From Anagrus nilaparvatae (Eukaryota; Arthropoda; Insecta; Hymenoptera; Mymaridae): a DNA stretch of 64,000 nucleotides. Position numbers and translations under genes: made by a program. Below, piece after piece: positions 11,635 through 21,524 of this stretch. The DNA lies in assembly GCA_022575985.1 (NCBI GenBank), contig JAKSXM010000247.1, positions 9,695,501-9,759,500 of the forward strand. Direction: 5' to 3'. Under the pieces are notes generated by a model. The model saw nothing but the letters and a program-made list of their open reading frames with translations. It did not search any database and was not told where the DNA came from. Within the stretch, counting starts at the first letter, position 1. Every line of letters begins with the position of its first letter.

Positions 11635-12803
11635 CCCGCTTGCCAGCGTAGCTGGCGTTAATACTGGCGTTAACTCGAGATTCAACAACGTCTTTGACAA
11701 CGTTGTTTACGCTAGATTTAACGCCGGTAAAATGCATTCGTTATTTTTTTTTTTTAAATATTATAAAGAGCATAATTTTAATTCATATTTTTGGGAATAT
11801 AGGATTAAATAAGGAAAAAAAATCTTTTTATTTATTTGAAAATATATATAAACGGTTTATTGAATAATATTACATTTTTTTTTCAATTTTTATGAACTTT
11901 AAAAAGCACATGCATTTTCGAAGGCCCTTTCTACACCAGAAAATATAATTATTTTTATTTTACTTATATAAAACACTTATTTATTACAGAAATTACAGCA
12001 CTATCTTAAAATTATAATGAATTCATTTAATAAAAAAATTAATGTCTTTAAAAATTATTCTATTATAATAGAAATAAATTTTAACTAACACATTTTTTCA
12101 CTGATGTATCATGCTTATCACTTCTTCTTACAAACTAAAAACCCAATATGGAGAATCTGTGGGGAATATCAGAGTGAAAGGAAGTTGGGAAGACCATAAA
12201 TATGCGCACTTAAAATTTTGTAGAATTTTGGAACTACAAACGACTCTACAAACGCGCATCAACCATATTGAATTTTAGTTTGTAAGCAGAAGTAATAAAG
12301 CTTGGTGCAAGTGAAAATGTGTGTTAGTTAATTTATTTATTTATTATGTATGCATTTTATTTATATTTCTAATAAAAGAATAATTTTTTAAAGACAATAA
12401 TTTTTTTATTAAATGATTTCATTTTAATTTTAAGTTGGTGTTGTATTAATTATCTGTAATATAATTATTTAAGTATTTTGAAAATGCATGTGCTTTAAAG
12501 TTCATAAAAATAGTTTTAAAAAATGTAATATTTTTCAATAAACAGTTTATATATATTTTCAAATAAATAAAAAGATTTTTTTTCCTTATTTAATCCTATA
12601 TTCCCAAAAATATAAATTAAAATTATGTTTTTTATATAATATAAAAAAAAAATAAATAACGAATTTATTTTATCGGCGTTTAATCTAGCGTCAACAACGT
12701 TGTCAACACTCATCATAATCCAACGTTTTTAACGAAGTTGTCAAAGACGTTGTTAAACCTCGAGTTAACGCCAGTATTAACGCCAGCTACGCTGGCAAGC
12801 GGG
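11635..12803. mobile_element. 1.17 kb fold-back element with TA duplication
   Basis: The ends are inverted: CCCGCTTGCCAGCGTAGCTG at the left and its complement at 12,784-12,803. Complementarity continues through AACTCGAG and AACGTTGT blocks and then through almost the entire element, with only a small loop around 12,150-12,260. Flanking TA occurs at 11,633-11,634 and 12,804-12,805. Neighbouring satellite monomers supply the empty site (ATTCTTAGGACTGCCGATA near 11,464), so the boundary call is firm. The left arm contains repeated GTTAA(C/T) motifs. No protein domain is seen. Confidence 0.85.
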
Positions 12804-12858
12804 TAGGACCGCCGATATCTATAATATTACATCGTGAAATTTTTTTAATTTTTCATAT

Positions 12859-13088
12859 GAATCGCCTTATGCAAGAACCCCGTATAAAATTTTTGAAAGA
12901 AGAATAAGCGTAAAAGAGAATATACAAAAATCTTACAGTTCCGTATTTAAAAACAGGTAGCTTCAAGTGCCCCTCCCCGCTTTTACGTTATAATAGAAAT
13001 ACTACATAAACGATATACGTACCTGGATCTTCAAAATTTTCCTTTCTCTTTCAAAAATTTTATACGGGGTTCTTGCATAAGGCGATTC
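12859..13088. mobile_element. 230 bp MITE with 40 bp inverted termini
   Basis: Starts GAATCGCCTTATGCAAGAAC and ends with its exact complement; the pairing extends about 41 bp each side, through TATAAAATTTTTGAAAG. It splits the CATATATAAAA block of a 168 bp satellite monomer, with ATAT on both sides as the probable target duplication. The interior (about 150 bp) is non-coding. Confidence 0.8.
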
Positions 13089-13261
13089 ATATACAAAATA
13101 GCCAGAAATATAGATTGAAATTTTTGTAGTTTTTTCATATTGTAAACAGCTAATATGAATTTTACTATACAGCTAATTTAAAAAAATTTTTATTTTTTTC
13201 ATTCTTAAGACTGCTGATAACTATGTTATTTCATAGTGAAATTTTTTGAGTTTTTTCATAT

Positions 13262-13502
13262 ATAAAATAAAAGAGTTTCGGGGCAAATTAATCCTTGGAA
13301 AAAATGCTATCTTTTTTAATTTTAGCTCACGGCACAGAGTTACAACTGTTTAAAGCTAAGAAGTGCAAAATTTAAAAACTCAAAATTTGTCATTTTTATC
13401 ACTTCATATCTTAAAATGGTTTGTATTAAAATATAAAAACCAAAATGCTTTGTTTTTATTAAACGCATTTCTAAAGCCGCTTTTTTTTGTTTTTTATTTA
13501 AT
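13262..13502 (-). repeat. ~700 bp dispersed repeat, truncated inverted copy
   Basis: The same repeat as at 7.5-8.9 kb, on the opposite strand. It holds the complements of TAATTTGCAC, GCTTCAAACAGTTGTAACT and AAGCA..TTGGTTTTTA. It adjoins the start of the second higher-order module at 13,503. Confidence 0.7.
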
Positions 13503-14730
13503 GTATTCATTAAAAAGAAATAGCAAAAAAAAGACTTAGAGTCCGATTTATTGAGTTATTGGGTTTATTCATTGAAATAATAGTATTGAATTTAGCAGAA
13601 ACTATACTTCACTTTAATTTTTTTTTCTAAAACAATCCTGTTTTATAGAAATGTTGTAATTTAAATTGTTTTTATGCAATATTAGCATTAAATTATTAGT
13701 ATTGAATTTAGAAAAATATACCCAACTTTAAAGTTTTCGAATATTGTCCGGTTTTATAGAAATCTTGAAATCTCAAATATTTTTATGCAATGATAGCATT
13801 GAAATATATGTCTTAAATTTAGCAAAATGTACCCCGCTTTCAATTTTTTCGAATAATAGCCTGTTTTTTAGAACAGTTGTAATTTCAATTGTATTGAAAT
13901 ATTAGTAATCAATTTAGCAGAAACTATACCTCACTTTAGTTTTATTTCGAAAAGTTTCCTTTTTTATAGAAAAGTTGTAATTTCAATCGTTTTTATGCAA
14001 TAATAGTATTGATATATTATAGTATTGAATTTATCAAAATATACCCAACTTAAATGTTTTTGAATTCCGTCGTGTTTTATAGAAATGTTGTAATTTCAAA
14101 TGTTTTTATGCAATGATAGCATTGAAATATCAGTATTGAATTTAGCAAAATATACCCAATTTAAATGTTTTCAAATATTGTCCTGTTTTATAGAAATCTT
14201 GTAATTTCAAATATTTTTCTGCAATAATAGAATTGAAATATTATTATTGAATTTAACAGAAAACAGAAATTATACCCCTCTTTAATATTTTTTTCGTTAA
14301 CAACTTAAGAAGATAAACTCATATTGATTGTCCGCAATTTGAAAAACATCTAAAAATTTTAATATATATATATTGTCAGGTGTATTATAGCAGAAACTAT
14401 ACGCTATTCTATATATTATTTGAATAGTGTCCTCTTTTATATGAAAGTTGGAATTTCAAATATTTTTATGCAATGATTGCATTGAAATATTTTTATTGAC
14501 TTTAGCAGAAACTATACGACATTCTAAACTTTTTTCGAATAGTGTCCTGTTTTATATAAAAGTTGTAATTTAAAATATATTTTTGCAATGATAGCATTGA
14601 AAATTTTTTATTGACTTTAGAAGAATCTATACGCCATTCTAAATTTTTTTCGATTAGTCGTCCTGTTTTATATAAAAATTGTAATTTAAAATGTTTTTAT
14701 GCAATGTTAGCATAGAAATATATTTATTGA
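13503..14730. repeat. higher-order repeat module, copy 2, passing into 115 bp satellite
   Basis: From AAAAAGAAATAGCAAA, then GACTTAGAGT, this follows the opening of the window monomer by monomer: GTCCGGTTTTATA, CGTCGTGTTTTATAG, CGTTAACAACTTAA and CTCTTTTATATGAAAG appear in the same order. Compared with copy 1 it has one extra monomer near 14,100-14,180 and lacks an approximately 150 bp segment found at 700-860. From about 14,540 it becomes the regular 115 bp array. Confidence 0.75.
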
Positions 14731-15453
14731 CAATAATATTTATAATCGACTTTTACGAGTACATGATATTAAATGAATTTACAAATTCATCACCCACGCT
14801 TTTTATATGCGGATGCTTATCGTCATCTCTTTTTTTATTGAGGCATACAAAGCGGCGACATTAGATGAATTTTTAAACTTATTTAAAAATTTGAATTTAC
14901 GCGGGTTTTAAATGTCGGTACAGAAGGTGCCTAGCGTTTCGATCAACACTAACATATAGATCTCATCAGTGTAGCTGTGTGTGTTAGTGTATGTGATATA
15001 TAGAGCTTGGACCTAATAACGCTCTGAGTTATAACATTCAACTCGCATTTTAATAAATATATATATAACATCATTTCCTATATGCAGAACAGATGGCTAA
15101 GCAATGTGAGTCGTCCTCACAAGCGCTAAAATTGCCATTTGTTAACTATATAAGAAAAATAAGGACGTGTTTACATCAGCGTCTGTAGCACATACACTAA
15201 CACACACAGCTACACTGATGAGATCTATGTGTTAGTGTTGATCGAAACGCTAGGCACCTTCTGTACCGACATTTAAAACCCGCGTAAATTCAAATTTTTA
15301 AATAAGTTTAAAAATTCATCTAATGTCGCCGCTTTGTATGCCTCAATAAAAAAAGAGATGACGATAAGCATCCGCATATAAAAAGCGTGGGCGATGAATT
15401 TGTAAATTCATTTAATATCATGTACTCGTAAAAGTCGATTATAAATATTATTG
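14731..15453. mobile_element. 723 bp fold-back element carrying a hammerhead ribozyme
   Basis: The ends CAATAATATTTATAATCGAC and their complement (15,434-15,453) begin inverted arms of roughly 260 bp: 14,731 to about 15,000, and about 15,190 to 15,453. Arm blocks such as AGCATCCGCATATAAAAAGC, CGAAACGCTAGGCACCTTCT and ACTGATGAGATCTAT occur in both. The ~190 bp centre is unpaired. It interrupts the 115 bp satellite. The arms are nearly identical, so the element is either young or homogenised between arms. No reading frame longer than a few dozen codons. Only the right arm and the adjoining part of the centre give a complete ribozyme. Confidence 0.85.
15178..15251 (+). ncRNA. complete hammerhead ribozyme (type III topology)
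   Basis: All helices and core boxes are present. Stem III: AGCG (15,178-15,181) with CGCT (15,248-15,251). Cleavage triplet GTC 15,181-15,183. Stem I: TGTAGC (15,184-15,189) with GCTACA (15,209-15,214), closing a 19-nt loop. Core CTGATGA 15,215-15,221. Stem II: GATC (15,222-15,225) with GATC (15,240-15,243), 14-nt loop. GAAA 15,244-15,247. The two loops are complementary over 11 nt (ACACTAACACA in loop 1, TGTGTTAGTGT in loop 2), which would be a loop-loop contact of the kind that stabilises natural hammerheads. The core consensus is matched at every position. Cleavage is predicted 3' of C15,183. Transcription is not shown by the sequence. Confidence 0.85.
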
Positions 15454-15479
15454 TTTAAGAATTACAAACGAGTAATAAA

Positions 15480-16103
15480 AATTATTATCTTTCATATATT
15501 TATTGACTTTAGCAGAGACTATACGCCATTCTAAATTTTTTTCGATTAGTCGTCCTGTTTTATATAAAAGTTGCAACTTAAAATATTTTTGTGCAATGAT
15601 TGCATTGAAATATTTTTATTGACTTTAGCAGAGACTATATGCCATTCTAAATATTTTTCGATTAGTGTCCTGTTTTATATAAAAGTTGTAATTAAAAATG
15701 TATTTATGCAATGATTGCATTGAAATATTTTTATTGACTTTAGCAGAAACTATACGCCATTATAAATTTTTTTCTAATAGTCTCCTGTTTTATAGAAAAG
15801 TTGGAATTTCAAATATTTTTATGCAATGATTGCATTGAAATATTTTTGTAATTTCAAATATTTTTATGCAATGCATTGAAATATTTTTGTAATTTCAAAT
15901 ATTTTTATGCAATGATAGCATTGAAATTTTTTTTATTGACTTTAGCAGAAATTATACGCCATTCTAAATTTTTTTTTAATAGACTCCTGTTTTATAGAAA
16001 AGTTGGAATTTCAAATATTTTTCTGCAATGATAGCATTTAAATTTTTTTTTGACTTTAACAGAAACTATACGCCATTATAAATTTTTTTTTAATAGTCTC
16101 CTT
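15480..16103. repeat. 115 bp satellite array, continued
   Basis: Regular and shortened monomers with GATTAGT(C)GTCCTGTTTTAT and TATGCAATGATTGCATTGAA blocks, including a local triplication of ATTTCAAATATTTTTATGCA near 15,800-15,920. It ends at the fold-back element at 16,104. Confidence 0.85.
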
Positions 16104-16544
16104 CTCTCTAAACACTATTCTGTAAATATATGTCCAAAATTACAGAATAACAGTGTATAGACTGTAATACTTATTTTATACAGTCTATGCTATGTGAAAA
16201 TTTGTGATTTACAGAATGTACGCGGTAATATTTTATAATTACATTACATAATTGGTAAGTTTATAAATTACAGAATAAGAAATAAATATCTTATTCTGTA
16301 ATTTATAAATTTACAAATTATAGAATGTAAAAAGTAAAAATACAAAAAAAATTAGGGTTATAAACACTTATTTTAAATATAATAACATAAAAATAAAGAT
16401 TTTTTGTTATTAATTGAATTACTTATATATGAAAATAAATATTTATCTATAAGCATTAAAATTTTTAATATTCATCCTAAATATTAATTAATGAGAAAAT
16501 ACTTCATTAAAATAAATAATTTAGATAGAGGCACTACGGCAGAC

Positions 16545-16710
16545 TAGTATAACCTCGTAGTAAGTGTTGTGACAATAATAAAAGGATGGCTAAAAAGACA
16601 TGGGCTAAACAGGAACTCCCTATCTTAATACATGTAAGAAGTATGGCGACGCTTCCTGTTTAGACCAAAAATGGAGTTATTGGCAGAACACTCACTACGA
16701 GGATATACTA
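16545..16710. mobile_element. 166 bp hAT-like MITE in left arm only
   Basis: Inverted ends TAGTATAACCTCGTAGTAAG and TAGTATATCCTCGTAGTGAG (opposite strand). Perfect 8 bp direct repeat CGGCAGAC on both sides (16,537-16,544 and 16,711-16,718), the size made by hAT transposases. The opposite arm of the palindrome reads GCGACGTCTGCCGTAGTGCC, which is the uninterrupted empty site. Non-coding. Confidence 0.85.
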
Positions 16711-17072
16711 CGGCAGACGTCGCAAATAGCAACCGCTGCGGTTGCTAATCTTGACATTTCAGCAGTCTCGGCAAAAGCTGTAGCTGCTACTGCAGCCGCA
16801 ATAGCAGCTACCGCTATGTTCACTCCGTGTTCGAACAACAAATACTCCAGTCAAATCACGGGGGGGGGGGGTGGTATTGTTTGTGGCCGCCACCAGATTT
16901 GGTCTACTATTGGGAAGTAACCTGACCGATGCGACGCCAAGTGGTTTAATAAATTACTAAAGCTGGAGGGTAAAAAAATAAAATTAACATTGAGGAGATA
17001 GGAAGATTTTAAAACTTTTTATTTTTTCTATTAATTTTTAATGCTGAAAATTAAATATTTTTATAAAAAATA

Positions 17073-17330
17073 ATGGAAAAAGAAATAAAAAAAAAGAATT
17101 ACCAAAAAAATTATTGTATTATTCCAAATTGTCCTAGTAAAATCGAAAAAAATGATGATAATATAATGTATCATAAGTGTTCTGCTAGTAAACAAATATG
17201 GAACTTTAGAAAAAGTAGACAAATTTTATGCATGGAAAAAAGTTTTAAGGCTGGAAATAGATGATCTTAAAGGAAAACGAGTGTGTTCTCTTCATTTTGA
17301 TGCAAAAAATTATATAAGTAAGTAATTAAT
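17073..17330 (+). pseudogene. THAP-domain gene, left-arm copy, frameshifted
   Basis: Starts MEKEIKKKNYQKNYCIIPNC and is open for 63 codons. A one-base frameshift after KQIW moves the continuation into another frame: EKVDKFYAWKK, then DLKGKRVCSLHFDAKNYISK and a stop. Together these give the C-x4-C ... W ... C-x2-H-F pattern of the THAP zinc finger, a DNA-binding module found in P-element-like transposases and host factors. The protein would be only about 85 residues, a THAP finger with nothing after it. The mirrored copy is at 17,385-17,660. Confidence 0.7.
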
Positions 17331-17384
17331 AAGGTATTTTGGAGTCAGCTGTTTTGAATGTTGAAGCTAGTACAGCAGTAATAA

Positions 17385-17660
17385 CAGCCTTTTTTAAAAA
17401 ACTATCTATACTTACTTATATAATCTTTTGCATCAAAATGAAGAGAATACACTCGTTTTCCTTTAAGATCATCTATTTCCAGCCTTAAAACTTTTTTCCA
17501 TGCATAAAATTTGTCTACTTTTTCTAAAGTTCCATATTTGTTTACTAGCAGAACACTTATGATACATTATATTATCATCATTTTTTTCTATTTTACTAGG
17601 ACAATTTGGAATAATACAATAATGTTTTTGGTAATTTTTTTTTTAATTTCTTTTTCCATT
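17385..17660 (-). pseudogene. THAP-domain gene, right-arm mirrored copy
   Basis: The same sequence inverted. This copy lost one A in the A-rich start region, so its frame breaks before the first Cys pair. It also reads VYSLHF where the left arm reads VCSLHF, losing a zinc ligand. It is clearly non-functional as protein; the arms diverge slightly here. Confidence 0.7.
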
Positions 17661-18597
17661 ATTTTTTATAAAAATATTTAATTTTTAGCATTAAAAATTA
17701 ATAGAAAAAATAAAAAGTTTTAAAATCTTCCTATCTCCTCAATGTTAATTTTATTCTTTTACCCTCCAGCTCTAGTTATTTATTAAACCACTTGGCGTCG
17801 CATCGGTCAGGTTACTTCCCAATACTTTAGGTAGACCTAATCTTGGAGGGCTAGAGCAAAAGTTGAAAAACACCTCTTTTAGGGGTAGTTTTGTCTAATT
17901 TAAGGATCAAGCCCCAATTTCGCATAGAAAAGACCCCGATTTTCGTGTTCAGCGTCCCAAAAAACCTATAGTAGACCAAATATACACAAAAAATACCAAC
18001 CCCCCCCCCCCGCCCGTGATTTGACTGGAGTATTTGTTGTTCGAACACGGAGTGAACATAGCGGTAGCTGCTATTGCGGCTGCAGTAGCAGCTACAGCTT
18101 TTGCCGAGACTGCTGAAATGTCAAGATTAGCAACCGCAGCGGTTGCTATTTGCGACGTCTGCCGTAGTGCCTCTATCTAAATTATTTATTTTAATGAAGT
18201 ATTTTCTCATTAATTAATATTTAGGATGAATATTAAAAATTTTAATGCTTATAGATAAATATTTATTTTCATATATAAGTAATTCAATTAATAACAAAAA
18301 ATCTTTATTTTTATGTTATTATATTTAAAATAAGTGTTTATAACCCTAATTTTTTTTGTATTTTTACTTTTTACATTCTATAATTTGTAAATTTATAAAT
18401 TACAGAATAAGATATTTATTTCTTATTCTGTAATTTATAAACTTACCAATTATGTAATGTAATTATAAAATATTACCGCGTACATTCTGTAAATCACAAA
18501 TTTTCACATAGCATAGACTGTATAAAATAAGTATTACAGTCTATACACTGTTATTCTGTAATTTTGGACATATATTTACAGAATAGTGTTTAGAGAG

Positions 18598-19110
18598 TTT
18601 TTTATAGAAAAGTTGAAATTTCAAATATTTTTATACAATGATAGCATTTAAATTTTTTTTTTTACTTTAGCAGAAATTATACGCTATTCTAAATTTTTTT
18701 AAATATTCTCCAGTTTTATACAAAATTTGTAATTATAAATATTTTTATACGTAATTTCAAATATTTTTATGCAATGATAGCATTAAAATTTTTTTTTTTC
18801 TTTAGCAGAAATTATACGCCATTCTAAATTTTTTTTAATAGTCTCCTGTTTTATACAAAATTTGTAATTATAAATATTTTTATGCAATGATAGCATTTAA
18901 ATTTTTTTTTTTGATTTTAGATGAAAGTGTACATCATTTAAAATTTTTTTTTAATAATCATTTGGATGTCGGCAGTCCTAGTTATGAAAAAATAAATTAA
19001 AAAAAATATTTTTGATGTCCGTAGTTCTAGTTATGAAAAAATATTTTAAAAAATAATTTGGATGTCGGCAGTCCTAGTTATGAGAAAATAAAATAAATTT
19101 TTGAGTTAAA
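18598..19110. repeat. 115 bp satellite remnants and ~60 bp GATGTC repeat
   Basis: Satellite monomers resume to about 18,960. A separate short-period family follows: GGATGTCGGCAGTCCTAGTT plus an A-rich spacer, repeated about every 60 bp (18,963, 19,016, 19,062) and again at 19,727-19,850. Confidence 0.75.
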
Positions 19111-19188
19111 GTATTGGGTTATATGAACATTTGAATTCAATTATTTTAGTTTCTCTACGTCCCTCTTTGAAATATTTAGTTTTAGTTT

Positions 19189-19220
<32 letters not shown>

Positions 19221-19390
19221 GAAAAAGAAAAGTAAAAGTTTAAATTTTTATTCTTATATATTGTAAATTTATTAATATCTATTGATTTATGTATTATTTT
19301 ATTATGTATATAATTGACAATTGAGTGTATTGAATATATTTTTGTAGTTGGCAAATAAAGATTGATAATAATAATGATAATAATTTTATT
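19110..19390 (+). mobile_element. 3' end of a non-LTR retroposon
   Basis: An A-rich tract (19,194-19,222), then a short unique stretch ending GGCAAATAAAGATTGATAAT and a (TAA/TGA)n-like tail before satellite resumes at 19,390. This resembles the 3' UTR and terminal repeat of Jockey/CR1-type elements. No coding part remains. Confidence 0.35.
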
Positions 19391-19860
19391 GATGTTAGCA
19401 GAAAATATATCTCATTCTACATTTTTTTCTAATAGTGTCCTGTTTTATACAAAAGTTGAAATTTCAAATATTTTTATGCAATGATTGCATTGAAATATTA
19501 TTATTGACTGTAGCAGAAACTATACGTCATTTTACATTTTTTTATAATAGTGTCATGCTTTATACAAATTCTGGAATTTCAAATATTTTTATGTTAATAT
19601 TGAAATATTTTTATTCACTTTGACAGAAATTATACGTCATTTTAAATTTTTTTGAATAACGCTCTGTTATATATAAAAATTGGGATTTCAAATATTTCAA
19701 ATATTTCAAATATTCCAAAAATAATTTGGATGTCGACAGTCCTAGTTATAAGAAAATACGAAAAAAATTTTTTTCAGATGTCGGCAGTCCTAGTTATGAA
19801 AAAATAAAAAAAAAAATTTTTAGATGTCGGCATTCCTAGTTATGAGAAAATAAAAAAAAA
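19390..19860. repeat. diverged satellite monomers and ~60 bp repeats
   Basis: The last satellite monomers of the domain (TATACGTCATTTTA..., TTATACAAAAGTTG blocks), then TTTCAAATA trinucleotide-like runs and three copies of the GATGTCGGCAGTCCTAG repeat up to an A-rich stretch. Confidence 0.7.
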
Positions 19861-19884
19861 AAAAAATAAAATAAAATGGTTATA

Positions 19885-20435
19885 AATAGTTTTTTTGCTA
19901 TTTCTCTTCAATGAATGCATTAAATAAAAAACTAAACAAAGTTCCTTTAGAAAATCTTTTACTAAATAGAATGCAACTGGGTTTTTACATTTTGATACAA
20001 TCCATTTTAAGTTATCAAGTGGCGAAAATGACAACTTTTTGAGTTTTTAAATTTAAACTACTTAGCTTCAAACCGTTGTAACTCCAAACTGAGAACTCAA
20101 ATTAGAAAAAATAAAGAGATCAAATCGATAGCATTTTTTCCAAGGAATAATATGCACTAAAGCTTATTTCATAAAACCCTTTAGATTCTGAGAAAAATCA
20201 GTTTTAGTAAAAAAAAATTAAATTTTTTAATGTTTTCGACCACTAACTTCTGAGATTGATATCTCAAAATCTATTGAATATTTTTTAAAAATAAAAAAAT
20301 CGGATCGGGATATTTCTTTAAAGATTAATTTGAAACAACTTTCATGTATTTTCGTCTATACAGCTCTTCATAAATGAGTGCTGAATAATATTAAAAATAA
20401 TCAATTTTTTCGATTATTTCATTTTAATATATATA
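19885..20435 (+). repeat. ~700 bp dispersed repeat, third direct copy
   Basis: Carries the same ordered blocks as 7.5-8.9 kb: TTTCTCTTCAATGAATGCAT, AGTGGCGAAAATGACAACTT, CAAGGAATAAT(A/T)TGCAC, GACCACTAACTTCTGAGATT, and an AATATATATAGGATATAT end. It is the empty-site reference for the Harbinger-type MITE. A partial duplicate of its last part follows at 20,455-20,620. Confidence 0.75.
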
Positions 20436-20629
20436 GGATATATATATAGGATAGGATTTTTTAAAAATAAAAAAATCGGCTGGGGGTATTTCTTTATGGA
20501 TTAATTTAAAACAACTTTCATGTATTTTCTTTCATACATTTCTACATAAATGGATATTGAGTAAAATCCAAAATAATAAAATTTTTCTAATTATTTCATT
20601 TTAATATATATAGGATTTTTTTTATAAAA

Positions 20630-20950
20630 TTATATTTTTGTGACAGTAAAATTTATCGATGTTCTCAAGATATTTTAATTTTTTTCAAAATTTTAAAAAA
20701 TTTTATAAATTTATAAACACTAAAAATTAAATATCTCAAAAACTACGATAGCTGAGGAGAAACTCCATAGTCACCCGCGGACTTTTTTTCTTTATTTTGA
20801 CATCGGTTATATGTAATTGCGTCCACTGGTTTAATCCTGATAATAATGCACACACACACATACACACAGACACATAAATAAATTTTCAAATATATATAGT
20901 AATAAGATGTTTTTTTTTTTTTTGAAATTTTGAAGTACTTGCCTTGCACA
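20630..20950 (+). repeat. dispersed repeat with CA microsatellite
   Basis: TGACA(G/A)TAAAATTT(A/G)TCGAT, ATTAAATATCTCAAAAACT, GTCACCCGCG and CACACACACA(T)ACACACAGACA occur in the same order at 47,060-47,335, so this is a dispersed family of about 300 bp. Non-coding. The distal end is A/T-rich with TATATATAGTA. Confidence 0.6.
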
Positions 20951-21520
20951 TGTTTTTAAAACGACTAAAAATTCTTGCTTGTGTACATCGTTAGAAAGGA
21001 GAAGTTTTTTTTTCTCTTTCTAATTTAAATACAGCTGGCATTTTTATTCTATTAATTTTATAAAATTATATTCAGAGTTTTATTAAATTTAATAAGGCTA
21101 ATAATGAAATGATAAATCAGTATCAAAAAATGTCATAGCCTTATTTTTTAAAATAAATTTTCATCAAAATTTGCTTATCACCTGATTTCATCTGGTATCA
21201 ATGAGTTTTAACCATAAAAATAACCAGAAAAATAGTTTTAGTTGTTAAAAAAAGAAAATTTCCGGGAAAATAAAGAAAATTCAATCCTGATAAACTTTAT
21301 AATATTCTTTTAACCAATTAACGTCTAAAATGAAAATTTATACATTAATACCAGGGGGTTTCCGAGGTCGAGAAAAAATTTTTTATGGGTGAAAAAACTT
21401 ATTAATACCAGATGAAATCAGGTGAAACCAACCGAAATCGGACAAAACCAGCCAAAACCAGTCGGCAGCAAATACCGTTATATTAAAAGCCAATACCGGC
21501 TGGTTTTTTTTGTTAGGGAC
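20951..21520. other. no gene recognised
   Basis: AT-rich sequence. Several ACCAG-rich words occur near 21,420-21,470 (ACCAACCGAAATCGGACAAA), next to the minisatellite. No domain or RNA seen. Confidence 0.5.
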
Positions 21521-21524
21521 CCCA

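Larger units (their letters stand above)
10505..13260. repeat. 168 bp satellite family with insertions
   Basis: A second tandem family. The anchor CAATCAATATGAATTTTACT recurs at about 10,511, 10,679 and 10,848 (period about 168 bp), and more diverged copies follow to about 13,260. Each monomer contains AGGACAGCCGATATC-like and CATATATAAAACA-like blocks. It is interrupted by the dispersed repeat at 11,080, the fold-back at 11,635 and the MITE at 12,859. Confidence 0.8.
16104..18597. mobile_element. 2.49 kb fold-back element with inverted THAP gene copies
   Basis: The ends CTCTCTAAACACTATTCTGT and their complement (18,578-18,597) begin arms that mirror each other for about 1.2 kb each, centred near 17,360. 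Mirrored blocks include TTACAGAATAACAGTGTATA, GCAACCGCTGCGGTTGC, a CTGCAGC/GCTGCAG-rich stretch and a G/C homopolymer of 11-13 bases. Each arm carries a copy of a THAP-domain coding segment. The arms differ by a MITE in the left arm (16,545) and by about 100-150 bp of extra sequence in the right arm near 17,840-17,990. It sits in a satellite monomer. No transposase catalytic domain is present. Confidence 0.85.

Noticed and set aside
17073..17264. P-element transposase
   Set aside because: Only a THAP finger is present; no GTP-binding or RNase H-like catalytic region in the remaining 2.4 kb, and the stop after YISK ends the frame.
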